Shown here one piece after another: positions 27,788-38,274 of a stretch of DNA of 64,000 bases. The stretch comes from Metabacillus bambusae (GTDB lineage: Bacteria > Bacillota > Bacilli > Bacillales > Bacillaceae): NCBI RefSeq assembly GCF_017497975.1, contig NZ_JAGDEL010000009.1:62001-126000 (forward strand). The letters run 5' to 3'. Under the pieces are notes generated by a model. The model did no database searches. It was not told where the DNA came from and was given only the letters and a program-made list of their open reading frames with translations. The first letter of the stretch is position 1, and every line of letters begins with the position of its first letter. A program made the translations under genes and the position numbers.

Positions 27788-29104
27788 ATGTCATCACAAA
27801 ACGATTTCTCATACTTACAAGAAAAACTAGAAGCTGTTATTAAACATGATGAACAATCAATAGCTTTCACGTTTCAAATAGAAAAAATAAAATTAGATGA
27901 TCCTACCGAAATTTCTTTTTTAAAGGAGATAAACCCAAAAATTAAAAAAGAAATTACCATGATGGATGATGAATTATCCATTCTTCATACAATCCCTAAT
28001 ACTTACACTTTTCTTCCTCGTTTGGATCAAGTAGATGTGAGAGATCAGCTGAGGATTGCGTATAAAGTTGTGCAAAAGGCTGAAATCCATTCCTTATCAA
28101 GAATTCATTTGCTTGTATGCCCAGGAAACATTGTCCTTGATCAAGGGCTGAATCCATATTTTCTTCATTTTGGGGTAAAAGAAAGTCTTCCACCGTATGA
28201 AAAAAATTCTGATCAATTATTGAAAGAAGTAAAAGCGACAGTTGCAGCAATTGTTGACAAACAGTATTCCTTTGAACAATATGTTCACTATTTTGAAACA
28301 TTGAAGCTTTCTGATTTTACAAAAAAAGTAAGTAGTGCGCAGAGCTTTAATGAGTTAATAAGTATCATTGAAGAACGGATACAACATGAGAATGCTGAAA
28401 AAGCACTTCTGATGACAGTTAATAAGAAGACATGGAAAATAAATCGTTATGTTTTGTATGGTGTCTCCCTATGCTTAATCCCAGCATTAGTTTATTCAAT
28501 GTATTCTTTGTTTTTTCTTCAGCCGAAACAGACAAGCTTTATTCATGCACAGGAAAAGTTTTTAAATAATGAATATAGTGAAGTTGTCACAGCTTTACAG
28601 CCATATGAAATTAAGGAAATGCCGAAGGTCACTCAATACGAACTATCTTTATCATATATCATTAATGAATCGTTGACAGAGGAACAAAAAGAAGTCATTC
28701 GAAATACTGTGTCTTTACAGTCAGATCCCCTTTATTTTGAATATTGGATCCTTATAGGACGTGGAAATGCTGAAGAAGCACTCGATATAGCAAGGTATCT
28801 TGAAGACCGATCATTGATTTTATATGGACTTGTAAAATACAAGGAACAAGTAAAATCAAATGATGATTTAGATAGAGAAGAGAGACAACAACTATTAGCT
28901 GATATCGAAAACGAAATAACAGAATACCAAGATGAAATGAAAGAAGAGGAAGAAGAACAGGCTACCTCGGAAGAAACACAAGAAGAAGCACAAGAAGAAA
29001 CAGCGGAACAAACCAGCCCATCAACTGAGGCGAAAACTCAACAAGTAGATGAAAAAACAGAGGCTCCTTCTAATGACACAACTACTAATCAAGTAAAAAA
29101 ATAA
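27788..29104 (+). CDS. yukC: Type VII secretion membrane protein YukC/EssB
   Basis: 438 residues from ATG 27788, favoured by GAAGGAGA 8 bases upstream; in-frame ATGs at 27770 and 27782 overlap or crowd that site. The N-terminal cytoplasmic pseudokinase-like domain (1-215) is followed by one membrane helix (about 222-244, VLYGVSLCLIPALVYSMYSL), an extracytoplasmic helical domain and a long acidic Glu/Gln/Thr-rich tail. YukC/EssB is an essential structural part of the secretion machine and contacts EssC and EsaA. The stop codon abuts a family-B repeat, which separates it from yukB. Confidence 0.93.
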   Translation: MSSQNDFSYLQEKLEAVIKHDEQSIAFTFQIEKIKLDDPTEISFLKEINPKIKKEITMMDDELSILHTIPNTYTFLPRLDQVDVRDQLRIAYKVVQKAEIHSLSRIHLLVCPGNIVLDQGLNPYFLHFGVKESLPPYEKNSDQLLKEVKATVAAIVDKQYSFEQYVHYFETLKLSDFTKKVSSAQSFNELISIIEERIQHENAEKALLMTVNKKTWKINRYVLYGVSLCLIPALVYSMYSLFFLQPKQTSFIHAQEKFLNNEYSEVVTALQPYEIKEMPKVTQYELSLSYIINESLTEEQKEVIRNTVSLQSDPLYFEYWILIGRGNAEEALDIARYLEDRSLILYGLVKYKEQVKSNDDLDREERQQLLADIENEITEYQDEMKEEEEEQATSEETQEEAQEETAEQTSPSTEAKTQQVDEKTEAPSNDTTTNQVKK

Positions 29105-29258
29105 GAAAAGCGGAAGTGCCTTGAACAGCGCCGACAGGCATAAGGCGCTCCATAATAGAAGGTGTTCTTTGCCTTCAATTATGGAGTGGCTTATGACCCC
29201 GAGGGGCTTGGTGCTTGAGCTAGACAATAAAAGCGAAAGCGCCGTTTAACGACGTAGA
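29105..29258. repeat. Dispersed repeat family B, copy 3, inside the type VII operon
   Basis: It starts directly after the yukC stop with AGAAAAGCGGAAGTGCC, contains the GAAGGTGTTCTTTGCCTTC hairpin and CCCCGAGGGGCTTGGTGCTT, and ends near AAAAGCGAAAGCGCCG. It accounts for most of the 235-base gap between yukC and yukB. Confidence 0.8.
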
Positions 29259-29339
29259 AAAAAGAGCACTCCGTTAAGCGAAACCAATATTCCTTTAGAA
29301 AAGTGCCTTTTAAATTGAACAAATATAGGTGGTGACAAC

Positions 29340-32300
29340 ATGTCTATTTTATGGGTTTTTTATCGTGAATCCTATCAACAGGTGACATTCAAATCCAGTC
29401 CTAAGCAAGAGTTAACAATCGGGTGTGATTGGAATCATTCGATTACTCTTCAAAAGGTGCCTTCTTCCCCAAAGTCAATTAGGGTGAAATATCGCGATGA
29501 CTCCTTTTGGCTTTTCCAAGAAGAGGATCATGTGCAACAGATCGAACAAAACAAACTGTATCCAATTCGTTTTGGTGAAGAAGATATCTCTGTGATGATC
29601 ACTTCAGCTCCAGTACTAACAAACTCGTATTATATTGGGCACATGGATGAGGTGACCTTTTCAACAGCTAGACAGGATGCCACTTTTTATAAGGCCTATG
29701 TTTCTGCTTTTAAACAAGACTCATTTACGCTTCACAAAAAAAATAATGCCTGGGAAATAAAAGTAGAGGAAAAACAGACTCTTTTCAAAAATGGCCAGCT
29801 AATCAATCAAACATCAAAGCTGGAGGTTGGTGATCAACTGCTTTGGCCTCTTATGACAATTACCCTTTTAGAGGATGATTTAATTCAGATTGATAGCTTA
29901 CAAGATTTTGCGACGATTTTATCAGAGACGATTAAGCCTCAATCAGAAATGCAGAAAAAATATCCAGTGTACCGACGTACACCAAGGATGGTTTATGATC
30001 TGCCTGATGAAAAGGTTCAGTTTTCCTTTCCTTCTCAAGATTCAGAAAGCTCTAACCGAAGTTTATGGCTTATTATTATGCCACCGCTTATTATGCTGAT
30101 TGTTATGGGGCTTGTGGCGATACTTGTTCCTAGAGGGATTTTTATAATGGTATCATTAGTCATGTTTATGACAACCTTGGTAACCTCAACTGTTCAATAC
30201 TTCAAGGATCGAGGGAATCAAAAGAAATCAAAGGAACGCCGTAAACGTATTTATAATCAATATTTAGATGCAAAAAGACAAGAACTGCAAAATCTTGCTG
30301 ATAAACAAAAGGATGTTTTAACGTTTCACTATCCATCCTTTGAACGAATGAAGTATTTAACAGATCAGATTTCTGACAGGCTTTGGGAAAGAACACCTGA
30401 AAGCCCTGATTTTCTGCAATTTCGACTTGGTGTTGGAACTGTTCCAGCTAGCTATACCATCTCGTCGTCACAATCAGATATGTCCAACAGAGAGATGGAT
30501 GATTTATTAGAGGAATCACAAATGCTTGAAAGAGCTTATAAATATTTAAAAAACCTGCCAATAACAGCAAATCTTTCAGAGGGAGCTATTGGATTAATTG
30601 GGAAAGATGCTGTATTGAAGAATGAATTACACCAGCTGATCGGACAGCTTACCTTTTTCCATAGTTACCATGATTTGCGCTTTGTTTTTATTTTTGATGA
30701 AACAGAATACAAGGAATGGGAATGGATGAAGTGGCTACCACATTTTCAATTGCCAAATTCCTTTGCAAAGGGATTTATTTATAACGAAAAAACTAGGGAT
30801 CAATTGCTTTATTCGCTTTATGAAATGGTTAGAGAACGTGATCAAGAGGAAGAAAAAGAGAAGATCCGTTTTACACCACATTATGTCTTTGTGATTACAA
30901 ATCATCAACTCATCTCCGATCATGTGATCTTAGAATATTTAGAAGGGGATCATAGGCATCTTGGTATTTCAGTTATCTTTGCTGCTGAAGCAAAGGAAAG
31001 TTTATCTGATAATATTCATACCCTTGTACGATATATCAATGATGGCCAAGGAGATATTTTAATTCAACAGAAAAAAGCGGTACGAATTCCGTTTGATTTG
31101 GATGTACATAAAAGGGATAGTAACGAGAATTATGCTCGTATGCTCCGAACACTTGACCACCAAATTGGTATGACAAATTCAATCCCAACCGCAGTTTCAT
31201 TTCTTGAAATGATGAATGTAAAAAGTGTTGATCAGCTTCCAATAAAACAAAACTGGCTCACAAGGGAATCGGCAAAATCTTTAGCTGTGCCAATTGGATT
31301 AAAAGGAAAGGAAGAAACGGTTGAACTGAACTTACATGAAAAAGCTCATGGTCCACATGGCTTATTGGCGGGTACGACAGGTTCGGGGAAAAGTGAGTTT
31401 TTACAAACTTACATATTATCACTAGCTGTACATTTCCACCCACATGAAGTTGCTTTTTTATTAATTGATTATAAAGGTGGAGGCATGGCACAACCTTTTA
31501 AAAACATGCCACATCTTTTAGGTACGATCACCAATATCGAAGGAAGTAAAAATTTCAGCTTACGTGCTTTAGCTTCGATTAAGAGTGAATTAAAAAGACG
31601 TCAACGCTTATTTGATCACTATAATGTTTCACATATTAATGACTATACAAAGCTATTTAAACAAGGAAAGGCGGATAAGCCACTTCCACATTTATTTCTA
31701 ATTTCAGATGAATTTGCTGAGCTTAAGACAGAAGAACCAGATTTTATTCGGGAATTAGTTAGTGCAGCACGTATTGGGCGAAGCCTTGGTGTTCATCTTA
31801 TATTGGCTACCCAAAAGCCCGGTGGTATCATCGATAATCAAATTTGGAGTAATGCTCGTTTTCGTGTTGCATTGAAGGTGCAAAATACGGAGGATAGCCG
31901 TGAGATATTAAAAAATGGTGATGCTGCATCAATCACAGAAACAGGTCGAGGGTATTTACAGGTTGGTAACAATGAGGTGTATGAACTTTTCCAATCAGCA
32001 TGGAGTGGTGCTCCATATCATGAGGAAGAAACATATGACCTAGAGGATGAAGTTGCGATTGTAACAGACCTAGGATTAATTCCTCTATCTGAAGTATCCG
32101 CAAGTGAGCAGAAGTCAAAGGACGCAGTAAGTGAGGTTAGTGAAATTGTCGATAGAATTGAACAGCTTCAACAAGACATGGAGATTGAGAGGCTTTCAAG
32201 TCCTTGGCTACCACCACTTCCTAGTCGTCTCTATCGTGAAGGTGCAAATCAGGATGAGAAAACGAACATCTTATTTGCGATGATTGATGAACCAGAAAAA

Positions 32301-33809
32301 CAAAGTCAATCACCATACACGTATGACGTAATCGAGGATGGTAATATTGGAATATTTGGTTCATCTGGCTATGGTAAAACACATACAATTACAACATTGT
32401 TACTAGGAATAGCTAAGGCATTTACTCCTAAAGAAGTTCATTATTATTTAATGGACTTTGGCAATGGCGGATTATTACCACTTAAGCAGCTTCCACACAC
32501 AGCTGATTATTTTTTACTTGATCAAGAACGGAAAATCGAGAAATTTATGAGGATTTTACGAGATGAAGTTGCGAGACGAAAACAGCTTTTCCAACAGCAA
32601 GAAGTAAGCTCGATAAAAATGTATAACACCTTAAGTGAAGAGCCATTACCTTTATTATTTCTTGTGATTGATAATTTCGATCTTGTTAAAGAGGAAATGC
32701 TTGATCTTGAACAGCATTTAAACCAATTTGCTCGTGATGGCGGGTCGTTAGGCATTTATACGATTCTAACTGCCACTCGGATAAATTCAGTACGCCAAGC
32801 ATTGATGAATAACTTAAAAACGAAAATTGTCCATTATTTAATGGATCAGTCAGAGGCATACACGATGCTAGGCAGGCTGCCATTTTCACATGAGGCAATG
32901 CCAGGAAGAGCCATTGTTAAAAAAGATACAGCCTTCTTTGCTCAAGTCTTACTCCCAACAGATGGTAAGGATGACTTTGAGCAAATGACGAATTTAAAGG
33001 AAGAAGTACAGAGTATTAAGGAAGCATATAAAACAGTTAAGAAGCCAGATCCCGTGCCAATGCTTCCTACAGAGCTTACGATTGTCAATTTTTCTTCTTA
33101 TACAGAGGAGAAGATTGGCCAGTTACCAATTGGCCTTGATGAAGAGAATGTGACTCCTGTCTATGTCAACTTCTTAAAGACAAAGCATTGTATTGTGCTC
33201 GGGCAGGCTCAAAAAGGTAAAACAAATTCCTTAAAGGTACTAATTCATACAGCACTTGATCAGGAAATCGAACATATTGCCATATTTGATTCGATTGATC
33301 GTGGCTTGTCTTCGTTTATCGGTGATGAGAAATTAGTCTATCTTGAAGGAAAAGACCATGTAACCTCATGGTTAGATAAGTTGGAGAAAGTCTTTATTGA
33401 ACGAGAAGAAACGTATCATCTTCAAATACAGAGTGGCAACCAATTACCACAATTTCCACCAGTCTTGTTTGTTGTAGATGGGTATTCACGCTTCCTTCAA
33501 AGTGTTGACAATCCGACACAGGATCGAATCGTTCGATATATGAAAAGCTATAGTCATCTTGGCTTTAATATGGTCGTCTCTGGTAACAACAATGAATTAA
33601 CAAAAGGATATGATCCTTTAACAATTGAAATAAAACAAATTAGACAAGCGGTTATTTTAATGAAAAAATCTGAGCAAACATTATTTACTCTTACTTACGA
33701 TCGTAAGGAATCAGAGATTCAACCAGGCTTCGGCTATTATGTTGAAAATGGAAAAGAGCAAAGCATTCAGATACCGCTTGTAAATGTAGAAAGGAAGGTA
33801 CATGTATGA
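29340..33809 (+). CDS. yukB: Type VII secretion ATPase YukB/EssC
   Basis: 1489 residues, the full length of the EssC family. N-terminal forkhead-associated-like domains (about 1-200) precede two membrane helices at about 240-285 and three FtsK/SpoIIIE ATPase domains. Walker A motifs are GTTGSGKSE (about residue 678), GSSGYGKTH (about 1006) and a third GQAQKGKTN (about 1287); the first domain has Walker B LFLISDEFAEL. It is the motor that recruits and exports WXG100 and LXG substrates. The ATG has AGGTGGTGACAAC upstream and the stop overlaps yueB by four bases. Confidence 0.96.
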   Translation: MSILWVFYRESYQQVTFKSSPKQELTIGCDWNHSITLQKVPSSPKSIRVKYRDDSFWLFQEEDHVQQIEQNKLYPIRFGEEDISVMITSAPVLTNSYYIGHMDEVTFSTARQDATFYKAYVSAFKQDSFTLHKKNNAWEIKVEEKQTLFKNGQLINQTSKLEVGDQLLWPLMTITLLEDDLIQIDSLQDFATILSETIKPQSEMQKKYPVYRRTPRMVYDLPDEKVQFSFPSQDSESSNRSLWLIIMPPLIMLIVMGLVAILVPRGIFIMVSLVMFMTTLVTSTVQYFKDRGNQKKSKERRKRIYNQYLDAKRQELQNLADKQKDVLTFHYPSFERMKYLTDQISDRLWERTPESPDFLQFRLGVGTVPASYTISSSQSDMSNREMDDLLEESQMLERAYKYLKNLPITANLSEGAIGLIGKDAVLKNELHQLIGQLTFFHSYHDLRFVFIFDETEYKEWEWMKWLPHFQLPNSFAKGFIYNEKTRDQLLYSLYEMVRERDQEEEKEKIRFTPHYVFVITNHQLISDHVILEYLEGDHRHLGISVIFAAEAKESLSDNIHTLVRYINDGQGDILIQQKKAVRIPFDLDVHKRDSNENYARMLRTLDHQIGMTNSIPTAVSFLEMMNVKSVDQLPIKQNWLTRESAKSLAVPIGLKGKEETVELNLHEKAHGPHGLLAGTTGSGKSEFLQTYILSLAVHFHPHEVAFLLIDYKGGGMAQPFKNMPHLLGTITNIEGSKNFSLRALASIKSELKRRQRLFDHYNVSHINDYTKLFKQGKADKPLPHLFLISDEFAELKTEEPDFIRELVSAARIGRSLGVHLILATQKPGGIIDNQIWSNARFRVALKVQNTEDSREILKNGDAASITETGRGYLQVGNNEVYELFQSAWSGAPYHEEETYDLEDEVAIVTDLGLIPLSEVSASEQKSKDAVSEVSEIVDRIEQLQQDMEIERLSSPWLPPLPSRLYREGANQDEKTNILFAMIDEPEKQSQSPYTYDVIEDGNIGIFGSSGYGKTHTITTLLLGIAKAFTPKEVHYYLMDFGNGGLLPLKQLPHTADYFLLDQERKIEKFMRILRDEVARRKQLFQQQEVSSIKMYNTLSEEPLPLLFLVIDNFDLVKEEMLDLEQHLNQFARDGGSLGIYTILTATRINSVRQALMNNLKTKIVHYLMDQSEAYTMLGRLPFSHEAMPGRAIVKKDTAFFAQVLLPTDGKDDFEQMTNLKEEVQSIKEAYKTVKKPDPVPMLPTELTIVNFSSYTEEKIGQLPIGLDEENVTPVYVNFLKTKHCIVLGQAQKGKTNSLKVLIHTALDQEIEHIAIFDSIDRGLSSFIGDEKLVYLEGKDHVTSWLDKLEKVFIEREETYHLQIQSGNQLPQFPPVLFVVDGYSRFLQSVDNPTQDRIVRYMKSYSHLGFNMVVSGNNNELTKGYDPLTIEIKQIRQAVILMKKSEQTLFTLTYDRKESEIQPGFGYYVENGKEQSIQIPLVNVERKVHV

Positions 33810-36800
33810 CGGAAAAAGCAAGCATATTCAAGCTTATACTAGTCATCATATTAATTGTCATTACACCCCTTCTTTTCTTCCGTACAATCGGTGATAATCC
33901 TTTAAAGGTGGTTAAAACGGAAAATGCAACAAAATCCATTGCCATTATTAATGAGGATATCGGAACACAAGAAGCGGATGAAAAGATTCAGTTCGGTCAG
34001 GATGTTGCGTCAATCCTGGCGGAGAGTTCAAACTTTGAATGGACGGTTGTAGGCAGAAGTGCAGGTGAAAATGGCCTGCGTAATTTAAAATACGATGCAA
34101 TTGTTTATATGCCCTCAGATTTCTCAGAAAATATTATGACCTATGATGAGGCAAACCCTGTAAAAACGAATTTTCAGTATAAAGTGCAAAGTCAGCTAAA
34201 TGCAGTTAATAAAGAAAAAGTGCTAGTCGAGCTCGAAAAAGCAACAAAAAGAGTAAATCAAAAAATTTCATCGCTCTACTGGAATTATATTTCAGCAGAC
34301 ATGGAGCATATCCGCCAGGAGTTTGATGAAATTCTTCAAAAGGAAGTAGCATTTCAAGAAACAATGACAGCTTTTTATAAGCCAAGCTCAAAAAACCTAG
34401 CTGGACAAATTGATGAACAGAAAGCAATGCTAACAAGCTTGCAATCTTCTATTCAGCAGATTGGTGAAAGAACTCCAGAACAACAAGCAACAATGGAAGG
34501 CTATGAGCAAAATTTGGAAACCTTTGTTGAATATGTGGAGCAATATAAGGAATATCAAGCGAAACAACAAATTCTTTTAGCGGAAATCCAAGCAAATTCA
34601 ATCCAGTCTGTTAATCAAGCAACTGAAGATCAACAGCCTTTGTTCATCAAATCTACAAGTCTATTTGAAGATGAAGGCAATACGTTTATCGAAAGTATGG
34701 CAAAGCTTGATAGCCGTATGGAAAACACACAGCAAGTCTTCGGGCAACTTGAGGAACAAAGATATAGTCAGGTCGGAAGACAAATTAGTGAGTTTTACAA
34801 GCTGCAAGAAAAAATTCTTGAGTTTTATCAGCAATTAAAAGACACAACTTTGCTAAATGATGTTGAGGGACAGCTTGCGACTTTAAGTGATCAGCTTAGT
34901 GTTGGTGAGGAGCCTGAAGAACCTGAAGAACCAACTGAGGAAGAAAAAGATAATCCAGGTAAATCTGATGAAAAAGATCAAAAATTAGTTACCTTGAATA
35001 CAGAAGAAAATAGTAATGAGTCAGGTAATCATGACGAAACTCCTGGTGAAGACACCACAGATCAGGTGGAACCTGAGATGCCTCTTGATCCAGAAAAACC
35101 AGAACAGCCAAACGATCCTAAAGTACCTGTTGTCGATTTCGAAAGTGAGATGGCAGAGTTAACCTCAATTTCAGAGGAGCTTACAAGGATAAAGGCTGAA
35201 CTTACTAACCTGGTTGATCCGAAACCGGAAGAGATGGAGACCTCGTTATCAGGCTTGGGTACTATCAATGATCGTATCCTTGCTTTAAAAACAGCACTTG
35301 ATACGAAAGAAACAGATAAAAACCCATTAGAGGATGATTTAAAAGAACTTCAGGATTCATTCAATGAATTACTAGGTGTTAAAAACACGCTGGATGAAAC
35401 AATTGCAAATAAAAATAGTCAAATTCAGCAACTAGAAGATGATAACAAACAACTAATAGAAGACAATTTACAATTGGAAACAGATGTTGATAATTTAGAG
35501 GAAATAAAAAGTGAGCTTGAAACAGAGCTAACTTTATACAAAGACTATGAAACTAACATCAAAGAAGAAATTGAGAAAAAGGAAAAATCAATTCTTGCTT
35601 CTAAAGCACTTTCCGAAACAAGAAAAGAGCATGTAAATGAGATCTTTTCCAAGGATATAAAAAGTAAAGATCTTCTCCAGATGATGTTTTACTTCTCATA
35701 TTTAGATCGATATGAGGCTACATTAAACAGCATGCTTGCAGAAAACACTGCCATAGTAGCCGTTCTTGGAAATGAAGAATTACAGCAAGAAGCAAATAAA
35801 ATCGCCGCGATCACAAGTGAAGAACAATCCAGTTGGGATCAATTAGGTAAGGAGATGCCGACAAACCAAGATGCGTTAAACACGCTAGAGGACGGCTTTA
35901 CCGTATTTATGGCTGAATATCGTCAAACAGTCGATGAGCAACAAGCTAAGTTAGTTGAAAGCCTTGATGGAATTCTTCAGGAGGCGACAACCGTTTTAGA
36001 TCAAATTAAACAGCCAGACCAGATGCTTACGGTCGTAGAACCAACAACGACTGTTGAAGGTCAGGAAATGGTTTCAGGCACAGAAAGAATTAGTGAGCAA
36101 ATGGAATCAATTCATACTTGGATGGATTCTGTTGGTGAAAGTCAAAGCAGCATCATAGAATATACAGGAGAGCTTCAAGTAAGAGTAAGTGATGTTCAAG
36201 TGGATGCAGATAAATTAAACGATAAATGGGCTTCAAATGTTTCGTCAACAGAGTTAATTCGAGATGACGTCTTTAGTGTTCTCGGTAATACATTTGTTGA
36301 TGGTCAATCAAATGGTTATGTTTATGATTTCTTAACAAACCCGCTTAAGATTAGTGGTGATATTCCAGAAGAAACTGAAAGTACAACTGTGAAAAATATT
36401 CCGCCAGTAGTCGTATTATTTATCGTTCTTGTATGCAGCCTACTTATCGGGTATACGAGTTATTATTTCCAACAGCCACCATTGTGGATTCAGGGAATTC
36501 TATTTGTCTTATTAACTCTCATTGTTGGATTTGTTATTAGTTTATTTGGTTTAGACATCTACCCATTACGAGAGGAAAGCGCGGTTGAATGGACTGTATT
36601 TACGATCCTTCTTCTTGCGGCAGGTTCAGCCCTAGTAAGAGTTTCATTTACTGTTCATCACCTAGTTGGACTGTTTATCACAGTAGGTATGGTGATCTTT
36701 TATGTAACACCATTGCTAGCATTAACAACACCGAACTTTACTTTTTCAGATCCGATGTCCAATGTATACATGTCAATTCAATATGGTACAGATTCATTAT

Positions 36801-36919
36801 TTACACAGGCTGTTATGATCCTTGCCTTGATATTAGCGGGGCTTGGAATGCTGCAATATTTCATCGAAAAGGCAAGAACGAGTACAAATGAGAAAGGGTC
36901 AGAAACCCATGCAATGTAA
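33806..36919 (+). CDS. yueB: Type VII secretion protein YueB/EsaA
   Basis: 1037 residues. One membrane helix near the N-terminus (about 8-28), a very long extracytoplasmic segment with coiled coil (about 150-360 and 530-640) and a Pro/Glu-rich low-complexity linker (about 370-440), then about five C-terminal helices from residue 866. This layout is that of YueB/EsaA; B. subtilis YueB is a cell-wall-crossing fibre and the receptor of phage SPP1. ATGA overlap with yukB and overlap with essA indicate tight co-translation. The linker rich in EEPEEPEEP-like runs is probably variable between strains. Confidence 0.94.
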   Translation: MTEKASIFKLILVIILIVITPLLFFRTIGDNPLKVVKTENATKSIAIINEDIGTQEADEKIQFGQDVASILAESSNFEWTVVGRSAGENGLRNLKYDAIVYMPSDFSENIMTYDEANPVKTNFQYKVQSQLNAVNKEKVLVELEKATKRVNQKISSLYWNYISADMEHIRQEFDEILQKEVAFQETMTAFYKPSSKNLAGQIDEQKAMLTSLQSSIQQIGERTPEQQATMEGYEQNLETFVEYVEQYKEYQAKQQILLAEIQANSIQSVNQATEDQQPLFIKSTSLFEDEGNTFIESMAKLDSRMENTQQVFGQLEEQRYSQVGRQISEFYKLQEKILEFYQQLKDTTLLNDVEGQLATLSDQLSVGEEPEEPEEPTEEEKDNPGKSDEKDQKLVTLNTEENSNESGNHDETPGEDTTDQVEPEMPLDPEKPEQPNDPKVPVVDFESEMAELTSISEELTRIKAELTNLVDPKPEEMETSLSGLGTINDRILALKTALDTKETDKNPLEDDLKELQDSFNELLGVKNTLDETIANKNSQIQQLEDDNKQLIEDNLQLETDVDNLEEIKSELETELTLYKDYETNIKEEIEKKEKSILASKALSETRKEHVNEIFSKDIKSKDLLQMMFYFSYLDRYEATLNSMLAENTAIVAVLGNEELQQEANKIAAITSEEQSSWDQLGKEMPTNQDALNTLEDGFTVFMAEYRQTVDEQQAKLVESLDGILQEATTVLDQIKQPDQMLTVVEPTTTVEGQEMVSGTERISEQMESIHTWMDSVGESQSSIIEYTGELQVRVSDVQVDADKLNDKWASNVSSTELIRDDVFSVLGNTFVDGQSNGYVYDFLTNPLKISGDIPEETESTTVKNIPPVVVLFIVLVCSLLIGYTSYYFQQPPLWIQGILFVLLTLIVGFVISLFGLDIYPLREESAVEWTVFTILLLAAGSALVRVSFTVHHLVGLFITVGMVIFYVTPLLALTTPNFTFSDPMSNVYMSIQYGTDSLFTQAVMILALILAGLGMLQYFIEKARTSTNEKGSETHAM

Positions 36920-37415
36920 GCAAGTCTCACTTGTTTCTCTTATTCTGCTAATCATGACAACTTTTCAGCTATTGCTTGCAGGAGTTGTGCATGCAGACAC
37001 CACGGTAATTGATGAGCTTGTTCCGAATGATTATCAAAAAAACCAATTCAAAACAAATAATGAGTTGCTTCATGATGAGTCATTATCAAACCAACGTTCA
37101 AACATACCTGACGAATTAAAAGACCTGAACTTTCAAAGAGAAAAGATATCCAAAGAAGATATCTTGAAATCGACGTTATTTTTAGGCGAGTCAAGTGATA
37201 ACAATACGATTAAAGCAAAAGCACTAGAAATGGAGCTATTTAAAGAGGCAGATTCATCAATGATAAATAGTACGGAAGAGGATACACCATCCTCTTCCAA
37301 CCTTTCATTAACCATTTTAATTTGGGCGATGGTTGGCATATGTAGTTTGTTGTTAATTATAGTATTAGTTGTATGGAGTAAATCCGCTAATAAAGCAAAA
37401 ATCTCTTCAAAATAG
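36909..37415 (+). CDS. yueC: Type VII secretion protein EssA (YueC)
   Basis: 168 residues from ATG 36909, which overlaps the yueB end; ATG 36888 is an alternative with a more basic N-terminus. It has an N-terminal signal-anchor (about 7-27, cleavage-like site VVHA), an acidic hydrophilic middle and a C-terminal membrane helix (about 138-158) followed by a basic tail. Position after yueB/esaA and topology match EssA, a small membrane component needed for secretion in Staphylococcus aureus. Confidence 0.85.
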   Translation: MQCKQVSLVSLILLIMTTFQLLLAGVVHADTTVIDELVPNDYQKNQFKTNNELLHDESLSNQRSNIPDELKDLNFQREKISKEDILKSTLFLGESSDNNTIKAKALEMELFKEADSSMINSTEEDTPSSSNLSLTILIWAMVGICSLLLIIVLVVWSKSANKAKISSK

Positions 37416-37432
37416 GTTGAGAGGTGAAGATG

Positions 37433-37861
37433 ATGAGTTTATCAAATATATTGTATTCCATTCAAAGATCGATTTCTTCGCAATCGAATGATCTTGATGA
37501 AAAAATTGATCGATTAACACAAGCGAAAAGTGATATAAGTCGAGAGCAAGATCTCCTTCTCCAGGAAATAAAGAAAATAAAGCAACCAGATTTAGGGATA
37601 GAATGGACAGGGAAAAGAGCTGACAATTTTGATCATGAACGTGAGGATGCCTATTCTGTTATGCAGAAGATTGGGCAAACTGATTACTCTAGCTATCAAC
37701 GATTAATCGAAGGTAAGATCAATATGTTAGAGATGGAACGGAATCTATTAAATGTTACAAGAGCCCTTGCCTATGAAGCTGGTCAATTAATTGATAAGGG
37801 TGAAGATGCTGTAGATGAGCTTGCAGATCGAATTAGCGATTTGAAAAGGCGGTTATATTAA
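37433..37861 (+). CDS. DUF5082-like LXG-associated helical protein (YwqH-like)
   Basis: 142 residues from ATG 37433, 6 bases after GAGAGGTG; GTG 37424 and ATG 37430 are in frame but inside that site. It is fully helical with a WXG-like turn EWTGKRADNF at about residues 57-66. Proteins of this type sit just upstream of LXG toxins; the related Lap proteins bind the toxin's LXG domain and target it to the type VIIb machine. It is translationally coupled to the next gene (TAATG). Confidence 0.85.
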   Translation: MSLSNILYSIQRSISSQSNDLDEKIDRLTQAKSDISREQDLLLQEIKKIKQPDLGIEWTGKRADNFDHEREDAYSVMQKIGQTDYSSYQRLIEGKINMLEMERNLLNVTRALAYEAGQLIDKGEDAVDELADRISDLKRRLY

Positions 37862-38127
37862 TGGTCACGATTAAACTAAATTATGAAGCCGTTATAAAAG
37901 AATTAAATGAAGTGAAGTCAGCATTAGCCAATGTAACGATTGAACCACCACAATCTAGCAGTCTAGGGAAAAATCGTTTGGATTTTACTACTTATTGGCT
38001 TGAACGTGAAGCAAGAATTCATCAGCTCATAAGTGAGTATGTTGAGGTTGTTGAGAAGAACATAGAAGATACAAAAGCAAATGTACGCTCATTAAAAGAA
38101 CAGGATGAAGCAATTACAAGGAATTAA
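37861..38127 (+). CDS. DUF5344-like LXG-associated helical protein (YwqI-like)
   Basis: 88 residues, WXG100-sized, helical, with its start ATG sharing a base with the preceding stop. It resembles YwqI-type proteins that accompany DUF5082 genes before LXG toxins in Bacillus. It probably forms a small export complex with the toxin's LXG domain. Unusually, a terminator and a dispersed repeat lie between it and the toxin gene. Confidence 0.8.
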   Translation: MVTIKLNYEAVIKELNEVKSALANVTIEPPQSSSLGKNRLDFTTYWLEREARIHQLISEYVEVVEKNIEDTKANVRSLKEQDEAITRN

Positions 38128-38203
38128 GTGTTGCCTTTGTTGTTTTTACTGTGTTGGTACAAAAAGCTATTACTTCGGGAGTTAAGGGATCGTTTGAGGT
38201 GAG

Positions 38204-38238
38204 AGGGGCGCAATCGACAACTTAGCCCCTATTTTTTT
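38204..38238 (+). terminator. Intrinsic terminator between the LXG partners and the toxin
   Basis: AGGGGC at 38204-38209 pairs with GCCCCT at 38225-38230, followed by ATTTTTTT. It should separate the secretion operon from the toxin gene. Confidence 0.8.
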
Positions 38239-38274
38239 ATACCAGGTAAGAGAGTATAAGTTTTTGTACTTAGT

